NCBI GenBank assembly: GCA_024867545.1
Contig: JANFNE010000006.1
Location: 1,386,001 to 1,450,000 of the forward strand
Length of the DNA stretch: 64,000 nucleotides
From: Phytopythium helicoides
Lineage: Eukaryota; Oomycota; Peronosporomycetes; Pythiales; Pythiaceae
Reading direction: 5' to 3'
In this document: positions 51,401 through 63,015 of the stretch, piece after piece
Numbering within the stretch: the stretch's first letter is position 1
Layout: every line of letters begins with the position of its first letter
Notes under the pieces: generated by a model
What the model saw: only the letters and a program-made list of their open reading frames with translations
Databases searched by the model: none
Told to the model about the DNA's origin: nothing
Position numbers and translations under genes: made by a program

Positions 51401-52657
51401 TTAAGCGGACGAGAGTTTCGCAAAGAACTCGCTAACCTCATCGGGGTCGAGGTCATTGAATTCCTCCTCACTCACGACCGGCAGCTTTGTAGCTTTACGC
51501 TTCAGGTTGAAGCGGTGCCACTCGGAGCGAAAGTGCTCGCGGTACGCTTGCATGTCAGAGCTAAAGTCTCCACCACAAGTGCTGCAGGGTCGCGACTTCT
51601 TATCACCCGTAGCAGGAGCCGCGGCCGCCGCAGCCGGTGCTGAGGTAGACGCAGGAGCACTGGGGGCTGCTCCCAAGCCGAGGCGCTCTGTCTTTTGGCT
51701 CAGCTCATCGTCGATGGTGTGTTCACCGACCTTGTGGCTCTTCAAGTCGATCACCTCTAGCGACCCGGCACCTGCATCGTCGCAAGTCCTTTAGTCAGCA
51801 CCGTCAAACTTATCCTCTTAACGAGATTGAAAACGCACCTGCAGCGTGCTCTTGGACGAGAGCATCCACGATACGGAACGACCCGGGGTTGATGAGCACA
51901 ACCATACGGGCAGTCTCGCTCCAGGTCTCCTCGACAATCTCGGCGCCGTCCTTGAGCAGTCCGGCCTTGATGAGCTTGGCGCCAGCCGCAGGGGCCGTGA
52001 TCTGGATCTTCATCTTGGCGCGCGCAATGGGGATGTGACCCTCGAGCTTCTTGATCACCTCGAGCGCCTGCTGCTTGGCGCTGCGGTTGGGCACGACGGC
52101 GTAGTGGATCTCCTTCATCACGCGCTCAATCACGCTGAACTGCGGGCGAGTGTCAGCATATTCTCCATCCGTCCCACGACAAATCACGCACGCACCGGGT
52201 AGGGGCGGTTGGACGTCGGGTTGACGCATTTGTCGGCGACGATGGTGGCGATGTCACGGAACATGCTGTAGGAGGCGAACACAAGGTGAGTGGAGAGTCA
52301 AGCACGGCTCCCTGCAACAGCAGCCACGCACTTTTCGACGTGGGCCTTGCGCTCGCCTTCAGAGACCTGGAGCTCGCCGTGGTCGAGAATGGCGCGGCAG
52401 GCCTGCTCCTCGTCCTGCACGCCGAAGGCCTTGACCCAGTCGGCCTTCTTGGCGAACTTGCCCTTGGACACGTTCTCGTACACCTTGCTGCTCTGCAGCA
52501 CCTCGTCGATGTCCTCCTCCACGCCGTTGCGCCAGTTGAGCACCTTGTTCTTGTAGCACGCGATCTCGAAGCGCTTGCCGCCCTTCTTCATGCGCACGAT
52601 CGCCACGTTTGTCAGCACGATCTTGCCCACGGGCTGGCTGATGCGGCCCCCGCTCAT
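51401..52657 (-). CDS. SBDS: SBDS ribosome maturation factor with C-terminal zinc finger
   Basis: Four exons: 52657-52332, 52265-52196, 52139-51839 and 51771-51401, 355 residues; introns of 66, 56 and 67 nt close in phase. It matches the three SBDS domains: the N-terminal FYSH domain ([20 protein letters not shown]), the middle domain ([24 protein letters not shown]) and the C-terminal domain ([20 protein letters not shown]). SBDS acts with the GTPase EFL1 to release eIF6 from late cytoplasmic 60S subunits. After the SBDS core an Ala-rich linker leads to a zinc finger, [19 protein letters not shown] then [11 protein letters not shown], resembling the finger of Rei1/ZNF622-type 60S factors. 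Plant and some protist SBDS proteins also carry such an extension. Confidence 0.93.
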
Positions 52658-53083
52658 AGCTACAACTGCTGCTGCTCGTCGATCGACTCTGGGATGGACC
52701 CGACACCTTGCGAACTGATGGCGCTCGCCTTGGTGGTCTCACCAAGTGAGTGATGGTCATGACAAGCTTCCAGCAAGCATGTTGCGGGAGGGCTCCGAGC
52801 GCGAGGACGTCGACAAGTTGATACAGAACAACAACACGCTTGGCATTCAGATTGCTGACTCGAAGTCACCTGCGAGTTGTGGATGAACGACTACGACTCT
52901 GTTTGGCGACGACAAGAATTTCTGTGAACTTTGTGTTGAAGCATTGGAAAGTTCATGTACCATGGAGTTGCCGGCTGGTTCAGCACTTTCGCTGTTTCCT
53001 GCTCCTTTCGATCGTAGCCTTTCTACTACTCTTTCTCTCAGCATCTGGCTGTCGATATGGAGATTGTGCAAATGCTCCTGACA
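52658..53083. other. Intergenic region between SBDS and ABC transporter
   Basis: 426 bases. On plus, two short frames look like fragments of a repeat protein: LREGSEREDVDKLIQNNN near 52780 and [17 protein letters not shown] near 53040, ankyrin-like at best. The second follows a good 3' splice site (TTTCTCTCAG). I could not link them into a gene. Confidence 0.4.
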
Positions 53084-56000
53084 CTACTCCGACGTGGTAT
53101 CGAGCAGACCCGCTTCACGCATGAGTTCGTAAAAATGACCCTCGTTCCGCTCCACGAGCTCCTTGGGGGACGCAAACGCCACCACCTTGCCACCATCCAA
53201 AACCAACACCCGATCCGAGTCCACAATTGTGTCTAAGCGGTGGGCAATCGTCAGCACCGTGGACGCCTTGAACGCAGTCCGGATCACGCCCTGCAGCTTC
53301 TGGTCAGTCTCATGGTCGATCGCCGCAGTCGCTTCATCGAACACCACTATACGAGAGTTTCGAAGCAGAGCTCGAGCCATACACAACATCTGTCGCTCGC
53401 CAACGCTGAAGTTCTCGCCATTCTCCTCCACCAACAGCAACAACTTCAACGCATCCGACGACACACGCTCGCGAAGACCGACTTGATCTACCGAATGCCA
53501 CAGCTGATCGTCGCTGAACTCGTCGAACGGATCCAGGTAGCTACGCAGCGAACCCTTGAACAGCACGGGGTGCTGCGGGATGATAGACAGCCGCTCTCGC
53601 AAAGTGGTGAGACCGAGCTTGCTTGTGTCGACGCCGTCGATCGATATCGTTCCGCCTGCGAGCTCGTTGATGCGGAAGAGCGCCATCGTCAGGCTGGATT
53701 TGCCAGCACCTGTGCGACCGACAATCCCGATCTTGTATCCACCTGGAACGGAAAAGCTGACATCTCGCAGTACGAGAGGGTCGGTTGTCTTGTACTTGAA
53801 GGATACATGGTCAAACTTAACAGCTCCCACCGACGGCCACCGCTTGCTCTTCACAGCCGTGTCGACGGCAGGAATGTGGTGTGGAGGTTCCTGGACAATG
53901 TCAATATACTGCTGCATGCGCTCCGGGCTGATCATGACGGTCTCGATACGAGTAAGGACTTGAATGATTCCTTCAAGATTCCCGGACACCTTGAGCGAGT
54001 ACGAGAACGCCAGTGCGATGATTGCCGGATCAAGGACGTTTCGCAGCGCAACAAGTGAAGACGTGACAACGAGTACGACGAGTGCGCCTAGAATCTGGAT
54101 CCGCAGCGCAAACCATTGCGACGCACAAAGTTGTGTGAATCGAATGGCGTGGTTGTTGTCCAGCTTGGTGTTGTTTTCGCGGCAAAAGCGGCTGAATTGA
54201 TGAGAGCCAAACGCACGAACAGTGCTCACACCGTCGATTGTTTCAGACAAGTGGTTCAGAATCGGAGCTCGCGTCGTTTGCACGAGCCGCTGGAGATCGC
54301 GGGCAGGCTGAGTGTAAACTCTGCCGAGTTGAATGTACAACACGGCGACAGGAAAAAGCAGTAGACCCTTCCACTTTATTACGAACGCAGCTGTCGCAAT
54401 GGTGCAGCCGACAGAGAATACAAACGCTGCAAGTGAGCCGAATAAGACCGGAATCCACATGTCAACAGCTTGGACGTCACCCCCATATCGCGTCAGAATT
54501 CGCCCAATCGGGTTCGCGTCGAAGAATCGCATGGGGGCGTGTAGCAGGGCATTTGTCATGCGGTTGAACAGATTCTTTGAAGCCTCCATCCCGTAAAAGG
54601 TGATAACAAGTGTCCGAATGAGCACCATGAGTGTCGCCAATAACCCGAGAACAGAGTACACAGCGATACGATACGCCGTGCTGTCTTCGGTTACGCCAGC
54701 CTCGCCTGCTTTTGCTGTGTCGTTTGACCATGAGCTGAGCCAGAAGTCACTGCTAATCTGCAGCGCCTGCCACAGAATTTGCGCCAGCATAATGACCATG
54801 ACGACCCAGAATCCGCCGACAGCGCGATAGTATGCGGCGAACACGTGCATACCAACGCGGCCCTCAGAGCGCTCTTCTTCAACAATGAGCTTTCCGGCCT
54901 CGCCTTGAGCCTCATCATTTCCATCTTTCTCGGTTTCTTTTCCTGCCACCACCATTTCATCTTCATCAACTTCAGTTTCCTTGCCAAACTTCGGTGTAAG
55001 ATTGGGCTTGTTGTATGGTGATATCAGCTCCATCTCATCTTTTAGCTGCTCAATATCCTCTGAACCATTGTCGCTCGTCCCATGGCTGGTGCTGGTCCCA
55101 GTTGCCGTAGTGGAGAATCCATCTCTTGAACCAGAGTTGTCAAGAATATCTGCGATCAACGGCACAGCTGCATGCGCAGATGCTGCGAGGGGCGACACCA
55201 AAGGAGAGATGGCGGCTAGGACTTCTGTCACCTCGTGTGTCTGGACAATCGACCCGATCTCGTTGATCGTCACGGCACGCGTGACGTGCGGCGACGCGAT
55301 AATATCAGGGTTATGCGTCACCAGGATGATCGTCTTGTTGCGCAGCAGCCCAAGCAGGCACTTTTGGAAAATCTCGTTCTGCACAATCGCATCGACAGCC
55401 GCCAAAGGAGAGTCAAGAATGTAGATGCTGGCATCAGCATAGCATGCACGGGCCAAAGCGATGCGCGCCTTCTGTCCACCGGAAACATTTACTCCGCGCT
55501 CCCCAATCTCGGTCAGGTCTCCAGCTGGAAACGACTAAGGTTGGCTGCCAGCGCACATGCGTCCACCACCTTGTCGTACTTTCGACTATCAAATGGAAGC
55601 CCAAACAGAATGTTGTCGCGGAGCGTCATGTTTTGGATCCACGGTTGCTGAGCACAGTAAGCGACCGATCCACCGACAAATACGGTGCCCTCGCGCTTCT
55701 TCATTTCACCAAGAATGGCCGAGCACATTGACGATTTACCGCATCCAACAGTTCCGTGGACAACGATAAAGTCTCCGGTGTGAACATCGAGATTAGCATT
55801 CTTGAGAAGTGTCATTGCTGTCGACGTCTTGCCCTCGCCTATGTTGCCAACCTTGCCGTCATCTTTCATTTCTTCGCCCCACACAAATTCACCGTCGCGA
55901 ATCGACACCATGATGTCTTTGTCAGTGAACTCGCTGGCACCAGGCTGACCGGGCGTGAGCACCGCGTGACTATCAACTTCGTCCATTGATAGGAACGATG

Positions 56001-57225
56001 ACACGCGCTCGAGAGCCACCTTGGCCTGGATGAGCATCATGACCGTGTTGGAAATCAAGCGCAGCGGTAGTTGGATCAGCTGGAAGAGGGCAATGGCTGT
56101 GAACACAATCGCTGGAGTCAGTGTGTGCTTGAGTAGCACCGAGTAAGTGCCGAACGCGCCGACGCTGATGAACAGGGGCATCCCCCACATGAGTACAATG
56201 CTTACGGCTGTCATGAGGCGCACTTGCAATAAGTGGTCTAGTTCCACCGTCCGTGCCTCGTCTATCCGCTCCGCAAACTTGTCCTCCCACGCATTGAACT
56301 TGACAATACTGATTGCCTTGAACAGCTCGCTCACCTTCTTCATCCTCACGTCCTTGCTCGAGCGGAAATCTCTCATGAGGCGGAACATGCGATTCGACAC
56401 GAGTTGATTCACATAGAGCATCAAGACGATGACGGCAATTCCTGCCAGCGCAGCGACACCAAGTACCCGAAAGAGCAAAGAGCTGACGACCACTATCTGC
56501 AGCGGAATGAGCCATGCCTGGTGCACAACGAGGGCGGCGGCCAGCAACGAGTCGCAGTCGGCCGTGTACATGTTGGATATCTCGCCTGTAGATTTTTGCT
56601 TGCGCGCCTCGGCGCTGAGGCGAAGTGTCTTGCGGTACAAAAGTGTCTTGAGCGCGCTGGTGAACTGGATCGCAATGACTTCCGAGTCGAAATTGGCGTA
56701 TTTGTTCGCTAGCGCTTGCATGACCCCCGCCGCGAACACTAGCACGACCCAGAGGCATATGTCTGTTAGTGGGTCGCTGGACAGGGCAAACGCCGTACTA
56801 CGAGAAGAGGTCGAGGAAGTGGAGCCTCCTGAGAGCGCGGTCACAATGCGGTCTAGTGCAACGGGGCCCGCGAGGCTGCAGAGCATGGCAACGAGAAAGG
56901 CGGCTCCCGTGAGCACGAAGCGGCCACCGAAGACCCGGAAGAAGCTGCGCACGATGGAGCCTGTGCCCACGTACTCGCGGTTGAATCGCGCAAAGGAGTT
57001 GTGCGCTTGCAGCGGGGCACGCAGTGGCCACGCGTCATCCGCGCTTAGTTGTCTGCGGTTCCCGAGCGCTATGAGCGGCCCGGCCCACGACAGAAAGAGC
57101 CGTGAGCCGCACCACGCCGCATCCTGCGGGTGCTGAGAGCTCGGCGGTCTTGGAGCGGCTGGGAACGTTGCGTAGGTTGGCATGAGTGCCAGAGGGCGGA
57201 ACGAAAAGTGATTGACGGGCGTCAT
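53084..57225 (-). CDS. ABC transporter, subfamily C (MRP-like), frame broken in NBD1
   Basis: Full-length ABCC organisation without TMD0. The ATG at 57225 begins [15 protein letters not shown]. The order is membrane domain 1 (about residues 90-380), NBD1 with Walker [10 protein letters not shown] near 491, membrane domain 2, then NBD2 with Walker [10 protein letters not shown], signature FSVGERQ and Walker [15 protein letters not shown]1 Walker B reads [12 protein letters not shown], with Ser at the catalytic Glu position, a degenerate site as is usual in ABCC. One base is missing at 55527-55528 (GG on plus where GGG is needed), so frame 1 stops just before the NBD1 signature [14 protein letters not shown], which lies intact in the next frame. 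With that base the gene has 1381 codons. Expected role: efflux of conjugates or drugs. Confidence 0.85.
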
Positions 57226-57640
57226 GGGGACGCTGTTGCTCCAATAGAGACCGCAGTGGTCAAAAGCCTCAACAACAACATGCTGCGCACAGCAACATCT
57301 TGACCGGCATTCCAGTGTGAAGTGATGGCTGTAGCCAAAGTTGAAGGCTGCGCGCAATGACTAGCAAGAGTCGGATTGGTCCACCCTTTGCACATGGGCA
57401 AGACCACTGTTCACCAGCACCTGAGGAGGTCCACACAAGTGGAACTCTTGTCAGCGAGTGCTCTATTGAGGTCAACAGCAACAGCAATTGGATGGACGAA
57501 GCAAGTCCTCGACTAACCTAAAGTGCTCTGTCGGACCATGAAGAGGGTGCAATACAGTAGCCCGACACTTCCTGTGGTGCAATTTGTATCACAAGCCGAG
57601 CGCCGGCCCCGCACGCGGGTCCGGTTAGTGTATGGTAAAA
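57226..57640. other. Upstream flank of the ABC transporter gene
   Basis: About 410 bases with the promoter and 5' leader of the ABCC gene. The transporter frame is open back to 57357 but only from a TTG. No other gene is seen. Confidence 0.5.
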
Positions 57641-57658
57641 AAGAGTATTTTACTACCA

Positions 57659-57743
57659 CTCGCTGCGCTCGTGGGAGCTCGGCGCTACGCGCCTACGCGA
57701 CTGTGGTGCTCGCTGGCGCTCGCAGGCTCGGCGCTACGCGCCT
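57659..57743. repeat. GC-rich imperfect tandem repeat
   Basis: Two units of about 36 bp (57659-57694 and 57708-57743). Each ends with the exact 18-mer GCTCGGCGCTACGCGCCT (57677-57694 and 57726-57743), preceded by CTCGCTG-G/CGCTCG variants. The GGCG...CGCC ends are self-complementary. It is very GC-rich compared with its flanks and looks like a transposon end or a structured remnant. Confidence 0.8.
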
Positions 57744-57794
57744 GCACTTGGTAGAGCGACAGCTCGCGCCGGAGCGCTCGCTATGACACCTTGA

Positions 57795-57813
57795 CCGGGT
57801 CCGGGCAACCCGG
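57795..57813. repeat. Short GC stem-loop
   Basis: CCGGGT, a 7-nt loop and ACCCGG, 50 bases right of the tandem repeat. It is probably part of the same element. Confidence 0.7.
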
Positions 57814-57824
57814 AGTAGGGGCCA

Positions 57825-58450
57825 CTATTTCCATGCGGACACGAAAGCTTCACGGGGGGAGTACCGTACCCGGGGTGCTAAAATATGTATTAAGATAATC
57901 ACTTTAGTCCTCATCATCACATCACCATTGCTCACCACACCAATCAAAGTAGCGAACCGTATGTCTGCATTATGCGACCAATTCTCCATGAGAAGTTTCT
58001 CGTCACATTTGCACATCTTGAACTCAAAGCACTTTTGTTGACTTCACTCGTTGATTTCGAAGACACTGTTTACCATCACCTTCCGCGGCAGCCACCCATC
58101 GCTTCATCCATATCACACTGCCTTGTTCACGCTCATCACACGTCTTGCACTGCTCCAGGATCCCCAAACCGTTCTCAGAAACATTTTGGCGCAATGGACC
58201 ATTGATTACAGGAAAGAACTTGACTGGAGGCACGCACAACTCGCCATCATTGATCACGAGTCGAAGGATTAACCTCCATAAAGCTCTTCCCATGAAATGG
58301 ATAAACATTCACCAATCTCTCCACGGGATGCAACTAGCATCAGTGGTGTCCGTCCTACAATAGCGCCATAAGAATTCACATTCGCACCATGACTGATCAA
58401 ATTGGTGTGAATGTTCATCGATGAGCTCGAGGAGATGTTGATCTTGCTCA
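57825..58450 (-). pseudogene. Ankyrin-repeat-like remnant
   Basis: The minus strand holds one well-formed ankyrin-type segment, ISHGANVNSYGAIVGRTPLM followed by LVASRGEI (about 58340-58400), plus a weaker fragment (IGVVSNGDV near 57925). Stops and frame changes separate them. A decayed ankyrin-repeat gene is the simplest reading, with low certainty. Confidence 0.35.
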
Positions 58451-61400
58451 CCTCGAGTATGGATCTACATGAGCTCATTCGCATGGAAGCCAGCCAGAAA
58501 TCGAGCGTCAAGAGGACTTCCTAGGCGTCGACGCGGTCGAGTCGACCTGCAAGATATCTCGGGTTTCGCCGCGCACTCATTGGTTGCATCGTGGATGCCA
58601 ACGCGCAGGTTCGCAAGGCTGCCTCCTCGCTCCGTTCCTCTTTGCATTACAAGTGTCGAGACCTGGTTGCTTACCAGACCGTTGGAAGGAAGAGGGTGCC
58701 ATCCCTCCTTGTTCATCATGCTTCACATACACTTTGCAAGTAAAAAGGGATCAATGCGTGAGGACTTCAACTTGCGAGGGCAAGGCATTCGACGCCAAGC
58801 TCTCTTCCCCTCAGTTGGCAAGTTTCAAGATGGAGCTCAAGCGACTGCTGTCCGCGGTTCACGACCCAGGGCCACGCGCTTGAGCATCCACCGCGTGAAG
58901 AGACCAAGGCAAAGATTCACCCTCTCGTGATCAAGAGCAGACCCACGACTCAGGTATTCGCGAAAACCAAGCGCCTCGCCGCGGCTTCAGCTGCGCGTCC
59001 ACGCTCCAGATCTTCTTGGAGGCTCAAGCGGTGGCTCCATCGGACGCTTGCGAAAACCAAGCTGCGTCTATCTGCTGCTGTTCACCCACGCTTGAGAACT
59101 GCGTCGATGAGCGAGTGTCGTGCGCCAGCGAAAACCAAGCAACGCGCGCGACGTTCAGCTTGACGACTCCAGCACGAGAGCGCCGTCGAGGGGACGCGTC
59201 TTCGTAACTTCGGTCGACATGCGCTGCCAGCCAACTTCCTCCCGGACTACAGCGGGGCGTCACTAAGACGTATGCGGTCGAGCAGACTCTGATCTCTCAC
59301 CGCGCGGCGCAGTGTTCTGCAGTCACTGTGGATTCTGCACTCGCCGTGAAAGCTACATTCATCTATTTAGATATAGTGTAGCTACTGTGGTATAGTCGTC
59401 ATCACCAAACAATCCGATCTGCTGCAACTAAAAACATGGGCGGAGGCTTATGGGGCTCACTAACACTCACACTCTGTGTTGGACACCTATAAGAGAGTCT
59501 GGCACCAACCTACAGCCTCTAACCATGCGCTTCCTCGAATTGGTGCGGGGCAGTCTCCTGTCGCTGCTGCTATCCTGTGAACCATTCCGCTCGGATCAGT
59601 TCTTCGTCAGCAGATATATCCCAAGCGGTTGCATTCCCCCCGAGAAATACTATCCAGGATCGTCTTTCGAGGTGCAACAACCCAAGTGCACCAGCGTGCC
59701 GGTAACGATGACTTTTAGCCCACAACTTCGTTTGTAATCTCGAGCATCATAGCGAGACCAATTGAAGCTAGGCTAGCAGGGATGAAGGAGGTGATGCGAC
59801 GACAAACATAAAACCAATATCCACGCGACCGCATTTCCCGGCTCACGACCCGGGGCCTCGCAGCAAGCCTCCAGACCCTTCCTGGCCAGCCGCGGCATCT
59901 CCGGTGTGCTTTTTCAAGTCCGCGGCGTCGATGATCGGCCACGAAGGTGTTTGGCGCGCAACGAGCCAGTCGAGGAAGCCATGCAATTGGCTGCGCGGCG
60001 CACGTGTGCGGCAGCGGACGAGGAAGCGCTGGGCGCAGGTCGTCCACGGCGTGCTCCTGACGAGCTGGAACGACTTTGTCAAGTATGCTGTGGGAGTATT
60101 GATTCGCCTCTTCTGCGAGGTCGCGTGCACCACCGTTGCGGGGACACTGCCACCAACCAGGTCATCCACGTGCTGCGCATCCGGATCAAGGGAGCGCTCG
60201 ACCGTGTTCACCGGCTACCATAAGAGCTCCGAGACCAGAAACCTGAACCTCAGTTGATCCTGAACATCAGTTGATCCGACGGCTCGCACGATGCAAGCAT
60301 TTGCGTCGACGTGAGAAAAAGCACGCGCTATGAATGAACACAGACTTGCAACCGTTTGGAAGTTACTGTGCGTTCTGCATCAGAACGCTCCACATCGACC
60401 GAGTCGTGACGGCTATACGAAGACTCGCCACGACGACAACGACGACAGTGCACCTAAATAGACCCGCAACAAATCCGACATTGCAAGGCATTGAGAGGCC
60501 GTCCGGGGACTCTTCGAGCCCCAAGAGGGCCCGAACTAAATGCGAGGGCGAGGGTGTGGTACATGTGGTGATTGTGGCTCTCCGCACAGCCAACCACTTC
60601 AACGTCCATTCGCGTGAGACGAATGTTGCACGATTTGTGTAGCCATTGTATCTGTCTGATGTCGTCACGTCGTCATGTCGTTGTTGGCTGGCCGAGTTGA
60701 CGACCGTATTCAGTTCGCGCCGCCGGATGGCGGATGTCACGACGACGCGGCGATCCGCCACGCAAACCTCTCGCAGCGTGGCGGCTTGAGGCACGCAAGG
60801 GTCCATCCGCTCCGCTATTACAGCGTCGAGCTCGTGCGATCGGCAGCAGGCTTCCACGGTATCGCACTCGTCCAATCGACACGATCGCTTCGCTGCTGTC
60901 ATCAGAGCTGGCTCACGGCATGGATCGCCCGCGAGCTATCGATACGAAGAGACCACGAGTACTGTACACGTGCAGACCCTGGATTTTGCTCGGGCTGCAA
61001 AGTATCCGAGCCGCGTGTGCAGCGGCGCCGCGAATCGCGTTCGTCGGTCGGAGGCACACGCCACTCCTGGCTCAAGGAGCGAATCTGCGACGACGCCGCG
61101 ACCCCGTTACACAATCAAAATGGATTAAGTGTTGGCGACGTTACCAATGTTGAGTCCCCGACGGTGGAACGAGCCCTCGAGCACCACCACAACGACGACG
61201 CGAAGCCTTCGGCGGGCGAGCACAGTCGCATTGCTTGCCGCTTCTCAAGCAGTACTCGAGCTGCAAATTTTGCCGACCATGGCTCTTGTGTTCCCTAAGG
61301 GCACCACTGTGCGTGGCTCCCAAATTGCCGTGGGGCGAAAATTCCTCGAAAGCCCACTGTGCTGACAGCCGTGGAGGTCGCCTGCATGACTCGAGCCGAG

Positions 61401-62034
61401 CCACGCTTGCAGGAACGTCGGGCGTAAACAACTGGCCGCTGCAAGTGCAGAGCAATGCCCAAGATAATCACGTGTTGCTTGCGTCTGCGCCCCTTTCCAC
61501 CGCCCAGCTCAGTCTCCCACTCGTGGAGGGCGGTTTTCCACCTCCATCCGTCCGTTCAGGTCCATTCTCCATTCGGGCGTTGTGGGGGCCGACGCACGGC
61601 CTCCAGTGGTCCGTGGAAGCTTGCGAGCCGCCGATGGGCTGCATTTGGCGGCGCCATCGCACCGAAGCCTTCGCCTTGGAGCTGTACCCACCACGGTCGT
61701 CCGCCTCTTTTTTGTCGTTTGATCGTTCCGTTTGTGTTGGTCGACGTTGACGGCGGCGGTAACGCTGTCCATACAAACGGCAAGAGGACTGCGACGCGCC
61801 TTGAGAAAAAAGGCCGGTTGAGAAAAATCGCCGTTTCGAACCTAGCCCGCGGTTCTCTTGCGTTCAGTATGTCGCGCAGCTGGGTGGCTGGCCTGCTGTG
61901 CTCTAGGCGCCAGTATACCCTCCAGAGTGATGGTCCCACCGGGGATTGTTTGGTTGTAGTCGCGGCGTCTTTTTCGGCGCGCAGGTGGCCGCCATCATGG
62001 CCGAGCGCCATTTGCCGATTGCCCGCGCCGCTCC
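58451..62034. other. Gene-poor region
   Basis: About 3.6 kb with many overlapping frames of 60-200 codons on both strands but no recognisable domains and no splice-supported chain. Noted inside it: three copies of GCGAAAACCAAGC (58960, 59050 and 59128) and a 70-codon frame from an ATG at 59525 with a weak hydrophobic start (MRFLELVRGSLLSLLLS), which is not convincing as a secreted protein. Confidence 0.45.
58960..59140 (+). repeat. Three spaced copies of GCGAAAACCAAGC
   Basis: Exact 13-mers at 58960-58972, 59050-59062 and 59128-59140, spaced 90 and 78 bp. The sequence between them is only weakly similar. It may be the worn trace of a longer tandem repeat. Confidence 0.75.
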
Positions 62035-62641
62035 ATGAGCTCCCCGTGCGTCCTGCCGCTCTCGCCCGCCACCCAGCAGCGCATGCTCAAGCGACCGCGC
62101 GGCGCCTCGAGCGACGACGCGCCCGCCCCAAAGGCGCGCAAGCAGGCGCCCGTCGCCGCCTCGCCGCAGCCTGCAGCGCCGGTCGCGGCCGACGCGCAGC
62201 CCGCGGCCGTGGCGCCCGCCGCCGCCGTCGAGCCCGACGACGTGTCGCCGCTGCTGCTCGCCAACATCCGCTACGCCATCACCTTCATCCAGAACTCGCG
62301 CCGCCACGCGCTCGCGCTCTGCCTGCAGAACCAGTGGGAGCGCGCGCTCGCCGTGCTCGAGAAGATCGAGCGCGCCAACGACAAGATCTCGCGCCATCGC
62401 CGCCGTACCGTGCTCGAGCAGGCCAACGCCATGGCCGCCGCACCCGCCGGACGCCCACGAGGACAAGCCGCTGCTCGCCAAGAAGCGCTCCGTGCGCTTC
62501 TCGGACGACGTGGCCGTCGCCGAGGCCGAGGCGCTCGACCGATCGCCGGCGCCAATGCCCATGCTGCTCCGCGACGAGATACTCGTGCTGCGCGCCTCGC
62601 GACCCATCCCGGCACAGAACTTCTCCGAGTTTTGGAGCTGA
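62035..62641 (+). CDS. Small protein with RVxF-type (PP1-docking) motif, one-base frame break
   Basis: From the ATG at 62035 the frame reads a basic Ala/Pro-rich region and a helix (PLLLANIRYAITFIQNSRRH, LQNQWERALAVLEKIERAN) to TVLEQANAMAAAP. At 62443-62445 a CCC run puts the rest out of frame; with CC the protein continues PDAHEDKPLLAKKRSVRFSD and on to ILVLRASRPIPAQNFSEFWS, ending at a TGA at 62639-62641 (202 codons). KKRSVRF fits the PP1 RVxF consensus. The better amino-acid composition of the second frame argues for a single extra base. Family not recognised. Confidence 0.6.
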
Positions 62642-63015
62642 AGAGAGGGGCCGCAGACTTCTACGTACTGTCTTCTTCTCCACCGCCGAGCGCGACTTCG
62701 CACGCCGGGGACCTGTAACTACTCGAATTGAGCGTACCATATTTATCATGTAGCTACCAAGCCTAGCACACCCATCAACTAGCTATAGACACCAACAAGT
62801 AAAACCTCTTCGTCAAACTCAACAAGTCATTTCGTCGTAGACATGATGCTGACCTCAGCGGCAGGAGGTGCTCGCGGTGCATGCGCCAAGTGCGTAGCGA
62901 CCTTACAACCGCATGTTCTCCAGCGATCCATATTCGTCTGCAGACGGCAGACGGTCGGATCCGATCTTTGAGCGCATGTCCCACGTGGCGCCGAGCGTGG
63001 CTCCAAGCGGCGTTA
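62642..63015. other. Intergenic region between convergent genes
   Basis: 374 bases between the 3' ends of the RVxF protein gene and the ribonuclease Z gene. No feature seen. Confidence 0.55.

Noticed and set aside
59525..59737. 70-codon frame with a hydrophobic start as a small secreted effector
   Set aside because: The hydrophobic stretch is short and interrupted by Ser, Cys and Glu, there is no RxLR or LFLAK motif, and the region otherwise looks non-genic.
61455..62753. 432-codon open frame on plus covering the RVxF protein gene
   Set aside because: Arg/Ala/Pro-rich out-of-frame reading of a GC-rich coding region. The other frame has a better composition and a plausible motif.
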